64,000 nt of DNA, from positions 23,431 through 87,430 of the forward strand of contig NZ_CANKYW010000010.1 of the NCBI RefSeq assembly GCF_947488135.1, given 5' to 3'. The DNA comes from an uncultured Marivita sp. Its GTDB lineage: Bacteria; Pseudomonadota; Alphaproteobacteria; Rhodobacterales; Rhodobacteraceae. The notes beneath the pieces were generated by a model. That model saw only the letters and a program-made list of their open reading frames with translations, was not told where the DNA came from and ran no database searches. Shown here piece by piece: positions 18,626-29,027 of this stretch. Each line of letters begins with the position of its first letter. Position 1 is the first letter of the stretch. The position numbers and the translations under genes were made by a program.

Positions 18626-20311
18626 ATGGCTCAGAACGCATCTATGGAAGAATTCGAGGCACTGCTGAACGAAAGCCTCGAAATGGACACACCGGACGAA
18701 GGGTCCGTTGTCAAAGGCAAGGTCATCGCAATCGAAGCGGGCCAGGCCATCATCGACGTCGGCTACAAGATGGAAGGCCGCGTTGATCTCAAGGAATTTG
18801 CAAACCCCGGCGAAGCGCCCGACATTTCCGTTGGCGACGAAGTCGAGGTATTTCTGCGCTCCGCAGAAAACGCGCGCGGCGAAGCGGTCATCTCCCGCGA
18901 AATGGCGCGCCGTGAAGAAGCATGGGATCGCCTTGAAAAGGCCTATGCCGACGACGCCCGCGTCGAAGGCGCGATCTTCGGCCGTGTCAAAGGCGGCTTC
19001 ACTGTCGATCTCGGCGGTGCCGTGGCCTTCCTGCCCGGCTCCCAGGTCGATGTACGTCCCGTGCGCGATGCAGGCCCACTCATGGGTCTCAAGCAGCCGT
19101 TCCAGATTCTCAAGATGGACCGTCGCCGTGGCAACATCGTTGTCTCGCGTCGCGCGATCCTCGAAGAGAGCCGCGCCGAACAGCGTGCCGAAGTCATTGG
19201 CAACCTCACCGAAGGTCAGGCGGTTGATGGCGTGGTCAAGAACATCACCGAATACGGTGCGTTCGTGGACCTTGGTGGCGTAGACGGCTTGCTGCACGTG
19301 ACCGACATGGCATGGCGCCGTGTGAACCACCCGTCCGAGATTCTTTCGATTGGCGAGACGGTCAAGGTTCAGGTCATCAAGATCAACAAGGAAACGCACC
19401 GCATCAGCCTCGGCATGAAGCAGCTTCAGGAAGATCCGTGGGATCTGGTCGCTGCCAAGTACCCGCTCGAATCCGTGCACACGGGTCGCGTGACCAACAT
19501 CACCGATTACGGCGCATTTGTTGAGCTGGAGCCGGGCGTCGAAGGTCTGGTCCACGTCTCCGAAATGAGCTGGACCAAGAAGAACGTGCACCCGGGCAAG
19601 ATCGTGTCCACTTCGCAAGAGGTCGAGGTCATGGTTCTCGAAATCGATCAGGCCAAGCGTCGCGTGTCTCTGGGTCTCAAGCAGACCATGCGCAACCCGT
19701 GGGAAGTCTTTGCGGAAACGCATCCCGAGGGCACCGAGGTCGAAGGCGAAGTCAAGAACATCACCGAATTCGGTCTGTTCGTCGGCCTCGAAGGCGACAT
19801 CGACGGCATGGTTCACCTGTCGGACCTCAGCTGGGACGAGCGTGGCGAAGACGCGATCCAGAACTACCGCAAGGGCGACATGGTTCAGGCCGTTGTCACC
19901 GAAGTGGATGTCGAGAAAGAGCGCATCTCGCTGTCGGTCAAGGCACTCGGCGGTGACAAGTTCGCCGAAGCCGTTGGCGGCACGAAGCGTGGTTCGATCA
20001 TCACCGTTCAGGTCACGGCCATCGAAGATGGCGGGATCGAAGTGGAATACGAGGGCATGAAGTCCTTTATCCGCCGCTCCGATCTCAGCCGTGACCGCGC
20101 CGAACAGCGCCCCGAGCGCTTCTCGGTTGGTGATAAGGTCGATGTGCGCGTGACCAACGTGGACAGCAAGACCCGCCGTCTGGGCCTGTCGATCAAGGCA
20201 CGCGAAATCGCGGAAGAAAAGGAAGCGGTGCAGCAGTACGGCTCCTCCGATTCCGGCGCGTCGCTGGGCGACATCCTTGGCGCAGCGCTCAAGACGGGCG
20301 ACGACGACTGA
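18626..20311 (+). CDS. rpsA: RpsA, ribosomal protein S1
   Basis: S1 binds mRNA on the 30S subunit and supports initiation on structured or weakly Shine-Dalgarno messages. The 561-residue protein consists of six S1 OB-fold repeats; copies such as NITEYGAFVDLGGVDGLLH, NITDYGAFVELEPGVEGLVH and NITEFGLFVGLEGDIDGMVH are obvious. ATG 18626 (MAQNASMEEFEALL) is the family start, although the frame is open upstream. A strong terminator follows. Confidence 0.96.
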   Translation: MAQNASMEEFEALLNESLEMDTPDEGSVVKGKVIAIEAGQAIIDVGYKMEGRVDLKEFANPGEAPDISVGDEVEVFLRSAENARGEAVISREMARREEAWDRLEKAYADDARVEGAIFGRVKGGFTVDLGGAVAFLPGSQVDVRPVRDAGPLMGLKQPFQILKMDRRRGNIVVSRRAILEESRAEQRAEVIGNLTEGQAVDGVVKNITEYGAFVDLGGVDGLLHVTDMAWRRVNHPSEILSIGETVKVQVIKINKETHRISLGMKQLQEDPWDLVAAKYPLESVHTGRVTNITDYGAFVELEPGVEGLVHVSEMSWTKKNVHPGKIVSTSQEVEVMVLEIDQAKRRVSLGLKQTMRNPWEVFAETHPEGTEVEGEVKNITEFGLFVGLEGDIDGMVHLSDLSWDERGEDAIQNYRKGDMVQAVVTEVDVEKERISLSVKALGGDKFAEAVGGTKRGSIITVQVTAIEDGGIEVEYEGMKSFIRRSDLSRDRAEQRPERFSVGDKVDVRVTNVDSKTRRLGLSIKAREIAEEKEAVQQYGSSDSGASLGDILGAALKTGDDD

Positions 20312-20335
20312 TCTTTCGGTCCGTTATGACGTTGG

Positions 20336-20373
20336 AAACCCCCGTATCCTAGGATGCGGGGGTTTTCTTTTTT
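20336..20373 (+). terminator. Rho-independent terminator of rpsA
   Basis: CCCCCG (20339-20344) pairs with CGGGGG (20357-20362) around an inner self-complementary ATCCTAGGAT. The T-rich tract TTTTCTTTTTT follows at once. This is the clearest intrinsic terminator in the first third of the window. Confidence 0.92.
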
Positions 20374-20392
20374 GCTGCCTTGGGGCGGTGCC

Positions 20393-20433
20393 GCGATGCG
20401 TCAACGCATCGCATGTTTTCGTTAACGAAAACA
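20393..20433. repeat. Paired palindromes after the rpsA terminator
   Basis: GCGATGCG (20393-20400) and CGCATCGC (20405-20412) flank TCAA. One base later comes the perfect 20-base palindrome TGTTTTCGTTAACGAAAACA (20414-20433). Both could fold as RNA or cruciform DNA. The layout, two adjacent palindromes, recurs with a different sequence at 35053-35097. Possible roles are a second terminator, mRNA end protection or protein binding. Confidence 0.7.
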
Positions 20434-20488
20434 GGCCGACCACTTTCGGTGGCTTGCTCCTAGAAAACCCGCAAAGCCTAGGGCGCGG

Positions 20489-21328
20489 TCACGCAGCGGC
20501 GCTGCGCAGCCCAAGAATGTCGCGCGCCTGCTGCCATGAGGCGACCGGGCGTTCGTGCTTTTCGCAAAGGTCAACGGTTCGTTTGACCAAGGCGGCATTT
20601 GATGGCGCGAGCGTGTTGCGGTCCAGACGGATATTGTCCTCGAGACCCGTCCGCGCGTGACCGCCCGCCGCGATGGCCCACTCGTTCAGCGTGATCTGCT
20701 TCGCCCCGATCCCGGCGGCGCACCAGGGCGCGTCATCGCCGAAGAGCCGCTTGACCGTGTGAACGTAGAAGTCGAACACCTCGCGATCCACCGGCATCGC
20801 GTTCTTCACGCCCATGACGAATTGGACATACGGCGTGTCTTTGATCTCGCCGGCCTCGAACATCGCGGCGGCGCGGAAGATATGCGACAGGTCGAAGGCT
20901 TCGACTTCGGGTTTGATGTCGTAGGTGATCATCTCAGAGGCCAGCCATGCCACCAGTTCAGGCGGATTTTCGTAGACCCGGGTCGGAAAATTGTTCGACC
21001 CCACGGCGAGCGACGCCATGTCTGGACGCAGCGGCAGCATCCCTCCGCGCGCCTGACCAGCACCGGATCGGCCCCCGGTCGAAAACTGGATGATCATGCC
21101 GGGGCAATGCGCCTCGACCCCTTCCTTGAGCAGCGCGAAACGGTCTGGATCGGATGTGGTCGTTCCATCATCGTTGCGCACATGGGCATGCAGGATACTG
21201 GCACCCGCTTCGAAGGCTTCGTGAGTGCTTTCGACCTGCTCGGAAATCGTGACCGGGACGGCTGGATTGTCGGCCTTGGTCGGAACCGAGCCGGTGATGG
21301 CGACGCAGATGATGCAAGGGGTGGTCAT
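20489..21328 (-). CDS. BKACE-family beta-keto acid cleavage enzyme (DUF849)
   Basis: BKACE enzymes cleave a beta-keto acid with acetyl-CoA, giving an acetoacetyl and a CoA-ester product. The founding member cleaves 3-keto-5-aminohexanoate and others act on dehydrocarnitine. The 279-residue TIM-barrel protein shows the N-terminal NPAVPVT and the metal-binding His pair in HAHVRNDDG. ATG 21328 is preferred to the start 63 bases upstream because family members begin just before TPCIICVAITG. It is the last gene of a minus-strand operon with an isomerase-like protein and a desaturase. The substrate cannot be read from the sequence. Confidence 0.82.
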   Translation of the reverse strand: MTTPCIICVAITGSVPTKADNPAVPVTISEQVESTHEAFEAGASILHAHVRNDDGTTTSDPDRFALLKEGVEAHCPGMIIQFSTGGRSGAGQARGGMLPLRPDMASLAVGSNNFPTRVYENPPELVAWLASEMITYDIKPEVEAFDLSHIFRAAAMFEAGEIKDTPYVQFVMGVKNAMPVDREVFDFYVHTVKRLFGDDAPWCAAGIGAKQITLNEWAIAAGGHARTGLEDNIRLDRNTLAPSNAALVKRTVDLCEKHERPVASWQQARDILGLRSAAA

Positions 21329-21397
21329 GGCGATCCCGTTTGTTCGTAAATCAGGCAAAGGGCAGTTTCGCAGGAAACCGGACCGAGTCAAACCGGA

Positions 21398-22240
21398 TCA
21401 CCCGTCTCCGCCGAGCTCGTTCCAGATCTCGTGGACCCAGCCCTTGATGACCTGTGCTTCCTCCCAGCGGTTGGACATTTCGCGCCCCTGCGCGTCGGTC
21501 ATGGCGTATTCCGGTGGACCCAGTTCGCAGACGAAAATGCAGTCTCCCGATGCGTTGCGGTCGCGCCAATCGGCCAGACCTTCGCGCCACCAGCCCTTGA
21601 ACAGATCCACCCATTTCCGGTTCTGGGGGAAGTCGAGTTGCAGCTGGATCTGCTGACGGCTTGCAACGCGGCCCTGAAAGCTGTCCGAGCGTTTGAGAAT
21701 ACGGCTGATCAGGGCAAGGTCATGCTCCGACATCGGAAACCAGAATTCGCGATCCACCACGTAATGCGAGAGATCGGCGCAGATGCGCATATCCGGGATG
21801 CGGTCGAGCAGTTGCAACGTGACGTAGAGATCGTTGGTGATGCAGTTGCGATGGGTCTCGAACTGGATCGGCATGCCGATGCGGTCCGACATCGCCAGCC
21901 ACGTTTCGATCACCGGCACCATGTCATCGAGCGCAATGGGCATCACCTGACCAATCAAATCCACGAAGGGCGCGCCGAAATCGGTCGCCATGTGCAGCGT
22001 GTCTTCAAGGCTTTCGATGGTCTTGGGGAAGGCCACGATGAGCGGCGTCAGCCCGTTGGCCTCCATATGCGGGCGCACGGCGTGGGCAACCGCGACGTCC
22101 GATGCGCCAAGGTCGATGGCCATGCCGTCGAACCCGGCTTCGGCGACCATCTCGCAGACTTGATCGTAGGGCAGTTTCACACCGCTCTGGTCATGCGGCT
22201 GCATCGCCCAGAGCGAGGTGTAGACCTGAAGCCGCCTCAC
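21398..22240 (-). CDS. Xylose-isomerase-like TIM-barrel protein
   Basis: This 280-residue protein resembles the sugar phosphate isomerase/epimerase (AP endonuclease family 2) fold. The QVYTSLWAM start, GFDGMAIDLGASD, QFETHRNC and CADLSHY segments carry the acidic and His residues that bind a divalent metal in that fold. It overlaps the upstream desaturase gene by 4 bases and precedes the BKACE gene, so the three are co-translated. The true substrate, sugar or otherwise, is unknown. Confidence 0.7.
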   Translation of the reverse strand: MRRLQVYTSLWAMQPHDQSGVKLPYDQVCEMVAEAGFDGMAIDLGASDVAVAHAVRPHMEANGLTPLIVAFPKTIESLEDTLHMATDFGAPFVDLIGQVMPIALDDMVPVIETWLAMSDRIGMPIQFETHRNCITNDLYVTLQLLDRIPDMRICADLSHYVVDREFWFPMSEHDLALISRILKRSDSFQGRVASRQQIQLQLDFPQNRKWVDLFKGWWREGLADWRDRNASGDCIFVCELGPPEYAMTDAQGREMSNRWEEAQVIKGWVHEIWNELGGDG

Positions 22241-23220
22241 TCGGCCGGCACGCGGCGGGTGCGGCCGCCCGTCGTGGGCACGATCCAGACCTCGTTTATC
22301 GGGTACTGGCTTTCATCCTTGGCCATCAATTTGCGGATCACCTCGATCTGGAACTCGATCCAGCCCATGCGATGCACCTCGCCCGCCTTGTCTTCGATCC
22401 TGTCGTTCAGCTCGCGCAGCTTCCAGAACGGCACGGCGGGGAATGTATGATGCGCGGTGTGATACGGCATTTGCCAGCAGAGCCAGCGGAAGATCGCGTT
22501 GGTGCGCGTGGAGCGCGTGTTTTCCAAAATGTCGTTTTCGTGGCTCAGACCCAGATGTTCGATCGTGTTCTGCAACTGGTGCACCGGTTTGGTGAGCACC
22601 ATCGGGATCAGCCAGAATGTCAGCGCGGCCCAGCTTCCTGTGACCACCGATACCACGGCAATCAGCGCATACAGCCCGAGATGAATCCGGCTTTCGCGGA
22701 TCACCTTGGCCTCTTCCTCGGGCCGGATGAACGGCTCCACAATCACGCCACGGGCGCGGCGAACGACACCGAACACCCGGTTGCGCCAGTAGGTGATGCC
22801 CGACAGCCAAAGCAGGTAGGTGGTCAGCGTGTAGGGCTCGCGTACCAACTCACCGTCGCGTTCCCAATCCTGCGTGTACTGATGATGCGCGAAATGCATG
22901 ATCTGGTCATAGTCGCGCGGAAAAACCTGGATGAACCCGATGATGCGGCCGAACACCTCGTTCAGCTTGCGCGTTCTGAATACAGTGGCATGGCTCAGCT
23001 CGTGCTGCGCGGCGTAGAGGAAGTTGAGCAGCACACCGAGCGCGAAACCCGTCACCCACACCCAGCCAGTGCCCATCGCCAAAGCGTGCAGGTATCCCAC
23101 GATCAGGATGGCCCCCACATGGCTCGCCATCTGAAGCGCCCCATGCAGGTCAGAGCGTTCGGTCAGGCTGCGCAACTCGGTCGGTGTCAGCAATTTGCGG
23201 CGCGAGAAACTGGCGTCCAT
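22237..23220 (-). CDS. Membrane fatty acid desaturase-family protein
   Basis: The 327-residue integral membrane protein shows three His boxes of the di-iron desaturase/hydroxylase family: HELSH (73-77), HFAHH (109-113) and HTAHH (254-258), separated by hydrophobic segments. ATG 23220 is preceded by AAGGAGG; longer frames upstream are not convincing. It begins the three-gene minus-strand operon. Members act on acyl chains, carotenoids or alkyl compounds. Its neighbours suggest catabolism of a specific substrate more than bulk lipid desaturation, but that is inference. Confidence 0.8.
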   Translation of the reverse strand: MDASFSRRKLLTPTELRSLTERSDLHGALQMASHVGAILIVGYLHALAMGTGWVWVTGFALGVLLNFLYAAQHELSHATVFRTRKLNEVFGRIIGFIQVFPRDYDQIMHFAHHQYTQDWERDGELVREPYTLTTYLLWLSGITYWRNRVFGVVRRARGVIVEPFIRPEEEAKVIRESRIHLGLYALIAVVSVVTGSWAALTFWLIPMVLTKPVHQLQNTIEHLGLSHENDILENTRSTRTNAIFRWLCWQMPYHTAHHTFPAVPFWKLRELNDRIEDKAGEVHRMGWIEFQIEVIRKLMAKDESQYPINEVWIVPTTGGRTRRVPAE

Positions 23221-23444
23221 CGGTCCCTCCTTTGGCATCTCTTGCCCAGACTGGCCGCGAATGGGCAAAAAGGGAAGGGTTTGGTGCAGGGTGGACGGGC
23301 CCATCGGATCAAACTGCCTGAATTGCACGCATCCGCGCAAAGATCCGAATTTTTGCCTGAATCCCGAAATTTTGCCTGAATCATTGTGCGACAGGCCGGT
23401 TGGCCCCACAATGGCGAAAAACGCATCCAGAGGTGAGCAGACCG

Positions 23445-24575
23445 ATGCAGATCAATCGACGTTTCTTTGGGCTGGGACTCATGGGTCTTGGCCTTGCCGC
23501 CTGTTCGCGTGGCGTGCCGGGCAGCGTGAGCACGAACACACCTGCGGGATTGCCGGACGACCTGCGGCCCGTTCCGAACGCTGCCTACGATGCCTGGGTC
23601 GCGTCGTTTCGCGGTAGGGCCGCCGCGCAGGGCATTTCGCAAAACACTTTGGAGGCCGCGTTTCGCGGCACTGGATATCTGCCCGGTGTCGTCACCCGCG
23701 ACCGCAACCAGACCGAATTCAGCCGGACGCTCGAGGACTACCTTTCCATCGCGACCTCGGATGAGCGTGTGCAGAAGGGGCGTGCGGCCTTTGCCCGACA
23801 TCGCGGGACATTAAATGCGTTGGAGGACCGATATGGTGTCGATGCGCGGATCATCACCGCGATCTGGGGGCTGGAGAGCTTTTACGGTGAACGGCGCGGC
23901 CAGGTGCCGGTGATCTCGGCGACCTCGACCCTTGCCTTTGACGGACGGCGGGGGCGGTTCTTCGAACAGCAGTTGATCGCGGCGCTCCGTATCCTTCAGA
24001 ACGGCGATATTCCCGCATCGCAAATGACCGGAAGCTGGGCGGGGGCGATGGGACATACGCAGTTCATCCCCACCTCCTACCTGCAATTTGCGGTCGACTA
24101 CACCGGCGACGGACGGCGCGATATCTGGTCGGATGATCCGTCCGACGCGCTGGCCTCGGCAGCGGCGTATCTTCAGCGCAATGGCTGGACGCGCGGGCTG
24201 GGATGGGGAAGCGAGTCGCCCAACGGGTCGCTGCAACCGCAACCGGGCGGGCCGCGGTTCGCCACGACAAGCAATTTCCGCGTGATCAAGCGCTACAACA
24301 ATTCGGACGCCTACGCGATTGGCGTCGGACACTTGGCGGACAGGATCGGCGGCGCCGGGCCGCTGCGCGCCAGTTTTCCGCCCGATGCCAACGGGCTGAC
24401 CAAGGCCGACCGGATTACCCTGCAACAACGCCTCTCCGCGCGCGGTTTCGACACGCAGGGCGCGGACGGCGTAATCGGATCGAACACCGAAGCCGCAATC
24501 CGCGCCTACCAGAGCAGTCGGGGCCTTCCGGTGACCGGCACACCTTCGCAGGCGCTTTTGCAAAGCCTGCGCTGA
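23445..24575 (+). CDS. MltB-type lytic murein transglycosylase lipoprotein
   Basis: This 376-residue protein cleaves peptidoglycan glycan strands. A lipoprotein signal ends at LAAC with Cys20. The SLT/MltB domain has the catalytic Glu144 in AIWGLESFYGER, followed by GAMGHTQFIPTSY. A C-terminal peptidoglycan-binding domain (about 310-376, DGVIGSNTEAAIRAYQ) anchors it to the wall. ATG 23445 has AGGTGA upstream. It is divergent from the desaturase operon. Confidence 0.9.
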   Translation: MQINRRFFGLGLMGLGLAACSRGVPGSVSTNTPAGLPDDLRPVPNAAYDAWVASFRGRAAAQGISQNTLEAAFRGTGYLPGVVTRDRNQTEFSRTLEDYLSIATSDERVQKGRAAFARHRGTLNALEDRYGVDARIITAIWGLESFYGERRGQVPVISATSTLAFDGRRGRFFEQQLIAALRILQNGDIPASQMTGSWAGAMGHTQFIPTSYLQFAVDYTGDGRRDIWSDDPSDALASAAAYLQRNGWTRGLGWGSESPNGSLQPQPGGPRFATTSNFRVIKRYNNSDAYAIGVGHLADRIGGAGPLRASFPPDANGLTKADRITLQQRLSARGFDTQGADGVIGSNTEAAIRAYQSSRGLPVTGTPSQALLQSLR

Positions 24576-24579
24576 TCCG

Positions 24580-25029
24580 GTGTTTCGGCTCTTCAAATGG
24601 CTGCGCAACACAGTTTTCCTGATGTGGCTGTGTGGCGCGCTGGCGGTCAGCACTGCGGTCCTTGGCCTTCAGGCGTTGACACTGTCGGCGCAGGTCGCCA
24701 CGGCAACTGCCAGTGCGTCCGCCGCCGCGCTGAAGCATCGCAAGGACATGGCCAAGGCGGTGTCCAAAGCAAAGGCAAAGGCCCGCTTGCGACGGGTGTT
24801 GGTCGCGGTTCCCGTGGTTGGGGCAGGTGCCGCGGTGGCGTTTGAGGCCCAGGATTTCCGCGACTGGCAAACAGAGAACCCCGATGGCACCTTTGCGGAC
24901 TACTCCTGCGAGGTGGCGGAACTCAGCGCCGAGGTGGTGGACGACGTTCTTCAGGACCTCCCCGAAGCCGTCCGCCCGTCGCGCGACATGGTGCTGAGAC
25001 AGCTTCCCGACTGCGAACATCCTGCCTGA
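24580..25029 (+). CDS. Small membrane protein of unknown function
   Basis: The 149-residue frame starts at GTG 24580, 5 bases after the transglycosylase stop. It has an N-terminal hydrophobic helix (about 11-36), an Ala/Lys-rich basic stretch (about 52-70), a second hydrophobic stretch (about 72-88) and a soluble acidic C-terminus with two Cys. No family is recognisable. Its position suggests co-expression with the transglycosylase. Confidence 0.6.
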   Translation: MFRLFKWLRNTVFLMWLCGALAVSTAVLGLQALTLSAQVATATASASAAALKHRKDMAKAVSKAKAKARLRRVLVAVPVVGAGAAVAFEAQDFRDWQTENPDGTFADYSCEVAELSAEVVDDVLQDLPEAVRPSRDMVLRQLPDCEHPA

Positions 25030-25072
25030 TTTCCTGCGTTCGTAGATCGCCCAAGAAATATGCTGATAGGAC

Positions 25073-25118
25073 AAAGCCGCCCATCTTTTGTGCGACACCT
25101 CGTGGCCAAGGCGGCTTT
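25073..25118. other. Inverted repeat in the gap before ureD
   Basis: AAAGCCGCC (25073-25081) and GGCGGCTTT (25110-25118) are perfect complements around a 28-base loop. It may end transcription of the upstream gene or belong to the urease control region. I see no clear promoter in the 173-base gap. Confidence 0.4.
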
Positions 25119-25202
25119 CCGCACCAATGACGATCAGTTTTGATGCGCGCTGGCGAAATGCGTTGGAAGTCGGACGCACCCGATATCTAGCGTTCGAACA
25201 CA

Positions 25203-26027
25203 ATGACCCGGATGACCCCTCTGACAACCTTGCCGCCGCGGTCTCATGGCAAGCTTTCCATTGCCGCCAAATCGCGCGGCGCGGGGGTGTCAGCCTTGGC
25301 CGATCTGCATCAGACGGGCTCGGCCAAGGTGCTGATGACACCGGCCCGTGATGCGGTCGAAGGTGTGATCCTGAACACCTCCGGCGGGCTGACCGGTGGC
25401 GATACCCTGTCCATCGCTGCCACGGCGCAAACCGGCGCGCGGCTGCGATTGACGACACAGGCGGCGGAGCGCGTTTACCGCACCGCCGATGACACCACCG
25501 CGCGGGTGCGCAACGTGATAACGGTCGAAAGCGGCGGCCGCGTGGATTGGTTGCCGCAGGAAACCATCCTGTTTCAAAACGGTGCGTTGCGGCGGTCGCT
25601 TGCAATCAGGATGGCCGCCGACGCCCGGGTATTGGTTGTCGAACCCGTGCTCTTCGGGCGCCTGGCGATGGGTGAGGTGGTCACGCAGGCCCGGCTCGCT
25701 GACAGTCTGACGCTCGAACGTGCGGGCCGCGTCGTGTTCCGTGATGCATCGACACTGACCGGCGATATCACCGCGACCCTCGACAAGCCCGCTGTGGGCA
25801 ATGGCGCCCGCGCGATGGCGCTCGTCGTGTTCGCCGCCCCCGAGGCCGAGGCGCATCTCGACCCCGTTCGCGCGATGTTGCCGAAGACTGCGGGTGTGTC
25901 CCTGGTGCGCGACGGCGTGCTGGTGATGCGCGCCTTGGCGAAGGATGGATTTGACCTGCGACGCACCCTGATCCCCGTGCTTGATCGGCTGAGCGGGGAC
26001 ACCCTGCCACGATCCTGGAGACTTTGA
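25203..26027 (+). CDS. ureD: UreD, urease accessory protein
   Basis: UreD (UreH) is the scaffold that binds apo-urease and recruits UreF and UreG for nickel insertion. The 274-residue protein shows LNTSGGLTGGD and TTQAAERVYR, conserved in UreD. ATG 25203 or 25212 may be the start. It heads the operon and is 3 bases from ureA. Confidence 0.92.
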   Translation: MTRMTPLTTLPPRSHGKLSIAAKSRGAGVSALADLHQTGSAKVLMTPARDAVEGVILNTSGGLTGGDTLSIAATAQTGARLRLTTQAAERVYRTADDTTARVRNVITVESGGRVDWLPQETILFQNGALRRSLAIRMAADARVLVVEPVLFGRLAMGEVVTQARLADSLTLERAGRVVFRDASTLTGDITATLDKPAVGNGARAMALVVFAAPEAEAHLDPVRAMLPKTAGVSLVRDGVLVMRALAKDGFDLRRTLIPVLDRLSGDTLPRSWRL

Positions 26028-26030
26028 CCG

Positions 26031-26333
26031 ATGAACCTGACCCCCCGTGAAAAAGACAAATTGCTGATCGCCATGGCCGCCGAAGTGGCCCGCAAGCGGT
26101 TGGACCGTGGCGTGAAGCTGAACCATCCGGAAGCGATTGCGCTGATCACCGACGCGGTGGTCGAAGGCGCGCGCGACGGACGTTCGGTGGCCGACATGAT
26201 GCAAGCTGGCGCACAGGTCATCACCCGCGATCAATGCATGGAGGGCGTGCCCGAGATGATCCACGAAGTGCAGGTGGAAGCGACGTTCCCGGACGGCACC
26301 AAACTGGTGACGGTGCACAATCCGATCCGATGA
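26031..26333 (+). CDS. ureA: UreA, urease gamma subunit
   Basis: This 100-residue structural subunit of urease begins [12 protein letters not shown] and contains [14 protein letters not shown] and the late [18 protein letters not shown], all standard for UreA. The gamma subunit is a separate polypeptide, as in alphaproteobacteria. It is followed not directly by ureB but by a small His-rich gene. Confidence 0.96.
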   Translation: MNLTPREKDKLLIAMAAEVARKRLDRGVKLNHPEAIALITDAVVEGARDGRSVADMMQAGAQVITRDQCMEGVPEMIHEVQVEATFPDGTKLVTVHNPIR

Positions 26334-26335
26334 GT

Positions 26336-26367
26336 TTGCATATCTGGAAAAAGAAAAAGTGAAAGGG
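26336..26367 (+). repeat. Purine-rich 30-nt dispersed repeat, copy 1
   Basis: TTGCATATCTGG followed by AAAAAGAAAAAG and a G-rich end matches the other three copies at 51435, 51621 (inverted) and 57531. It fills the gap between ureA and the His-rich small gene, and its purine end AAAGGG lies 8 bases from the ATG at 26375, where it may serve as the ribosome binding site. Confidence 0.65.
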
Positions 26368-26374
26368 TTTTGAG

Positions 26375-26554
26375 ATGAAAAACGGTCTGGCTTTGGCGGT
26401 TGTTTCCTTGATTTGGGCGTCCTCGGCGATGGCGCATCCCGGCGCGCATGTGCACCCGCATGACGGCGCGCATTGGTTGGTTCTGGTCAGCGCACTGGGC
26501 GTGATCGCCGTCGCGGGCGGTCTGGCCATGGGCAAAATTCGGAGACGAAAATGA
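26375..26554 (+). CDS. His-rich small membrane protein in the urease operon
   Basis: ATG 26375 opens a 59-codon frame whose stop overlaps the ureB start (ATGA), so it is embedded in the operon. The product has a signal peptide ending near AMA, a short His-rich exported stretch [13 protein letters not shown], one transmembrane helix (about 34-52) and a basic tail KIRRRK. Six of eleven consecutive polar positions are His, which suggests divalent metal binding on the periplasmic face, most simply nickel. That role is inferred from the motif and context; I do not know an experimentally studied homologue. Confidence 0.72.
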   Translation: MKNGLALAVVSLIWASSAMAHPGAHVHPHDGAHWLVLVSALGVIAVAGGLAMGKIRRRK

Positions 26555-26856
26555 TCCCCGGAGAGCTTTTTCTGGCGGAAGGCACTCTGACGCTCAACCC
26601 CGATCGACCCGCGATCACGCTGATGGTCGCCAATACCGGCGACCGTCCGGTGCAGGTGGGCAGCCATTACCATTTCGCCGAGACCAATCCCGCACTCGAT
26701 TTTGACCGGGATGCGGCACGCGGGCACCGGCTCGATATCGCGCCGGGCACGGCGGTGCGGTTCGAACCGGGTCAGCGCCGCGAAGTGCAGGTGATCCCTC
26801 TGAGCGGCGACCGCCGGGTGATCGGGTTCAACCAACAGGTGATGGGAGAACTGTGA
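26551..26856 (+). CDS. ureB: UreB, urease beta subunit
   Basis: This 101-residue structural subunit begins [11 protein letters not shown] and contains [18 protein letters not shown], typical of UreB. ATG 26551 overlaps the stop of the His-rich gene. Its own stop overlaps the next start (TGATG). Confidence 0.96.
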   Translation: MIPGELFLAEGTLTLNPDRPAITLMVANTGDRPVQVGSHYHFAETNPALDFDRDAARGHRLDIAPGTAVRFEPGQRREVQVIPLSGDRRVIGFNQQVMGEL

Positions 26857-27170
26857 TGGTCCGGATCGTGACACCGATGGATTACTGGGCAAACGCAATG
26901 CAGGTCGGGTTCGTTCTGGCCGAGGCGCAGGGGGTGATCGCGATGCGTCTCATGGGACTGGCCGGGTTCTGGTCTGTGCCCAAAACCGAGAACAAGCGCA
27001 TGCTGAACGAAAAGGTTTTTGCCTTCGTCAAGGGCACCACGGATGCCTCTTTCGCAGCGGCCGCCGGAAAAAGCCCCGATATCGTCGCCGCGCTTGCGAT
27101 CAAACCGATCCGGCAGGCGACCCGCGCGAACCACAAGCGGCTGACCAAACGCGGACTGAAGAGGGGCTGA
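26856..27170 (+). CDS. Unknown small protein between ureB and ureC
   Basis: This 104-residue protein begins at ATG 26856, overlapping the ureB stop by one base (GTG 26853 is an alternative). It is predicted to be largely helical, with a hydrophobic first half ([20 protein letters not shown]) and a basic C-terminus rich in Arg and Lys. No catalytic motif is visible. It resembles small phasin-like helical proteins only in general character. Tight coupling on both sides implies co-expression with urease. Confidence 0.68.
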   Translation: MVRIVTPMDYWANAMQVGFVLAEAQGVIAMRLMGLAGFWSVPKTENKRMLNEKVFAFVKGTTDASFAAAAGKSPDIVAALAIKPIRQATRANHKRLTKRGLKRG

Positions 27171-27171
27171 T

Positions 27172-28932
<1,761 letters not shown>

Positions 28933-28955
28933 CGGGTGCCCGTCCAGGCCATTCA

Positions 28956-28970
28956 CGTCGCAACGCGACG
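28956..28970 (+). other. Hairpin between ureC and ureE
   Basis: CGTCGC (28956-28961), AAC and GCGACG (28965-28970) form a tight stem in the 95-base ureC-ureE gap, the only sizeable gap in the operon apart from the one holding the repeat. It may protect the structural-gene mRNA or lower accessory-gene expression. Confidence 0.4.
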
Positions 28971-29027
28971 CGACGTAACGCGCCCGCCCGGTCGGTCGCG
29001 TCACATCGCTAACTTGAGAAGGCGGAT

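Noticed and set aside
22102..23379. A 425-codon plus-strand open frame across the desaturase gene
   Set aside because: The opposite strand carries clear desaturase His boxes; this frame is His/Arg-rich noise.
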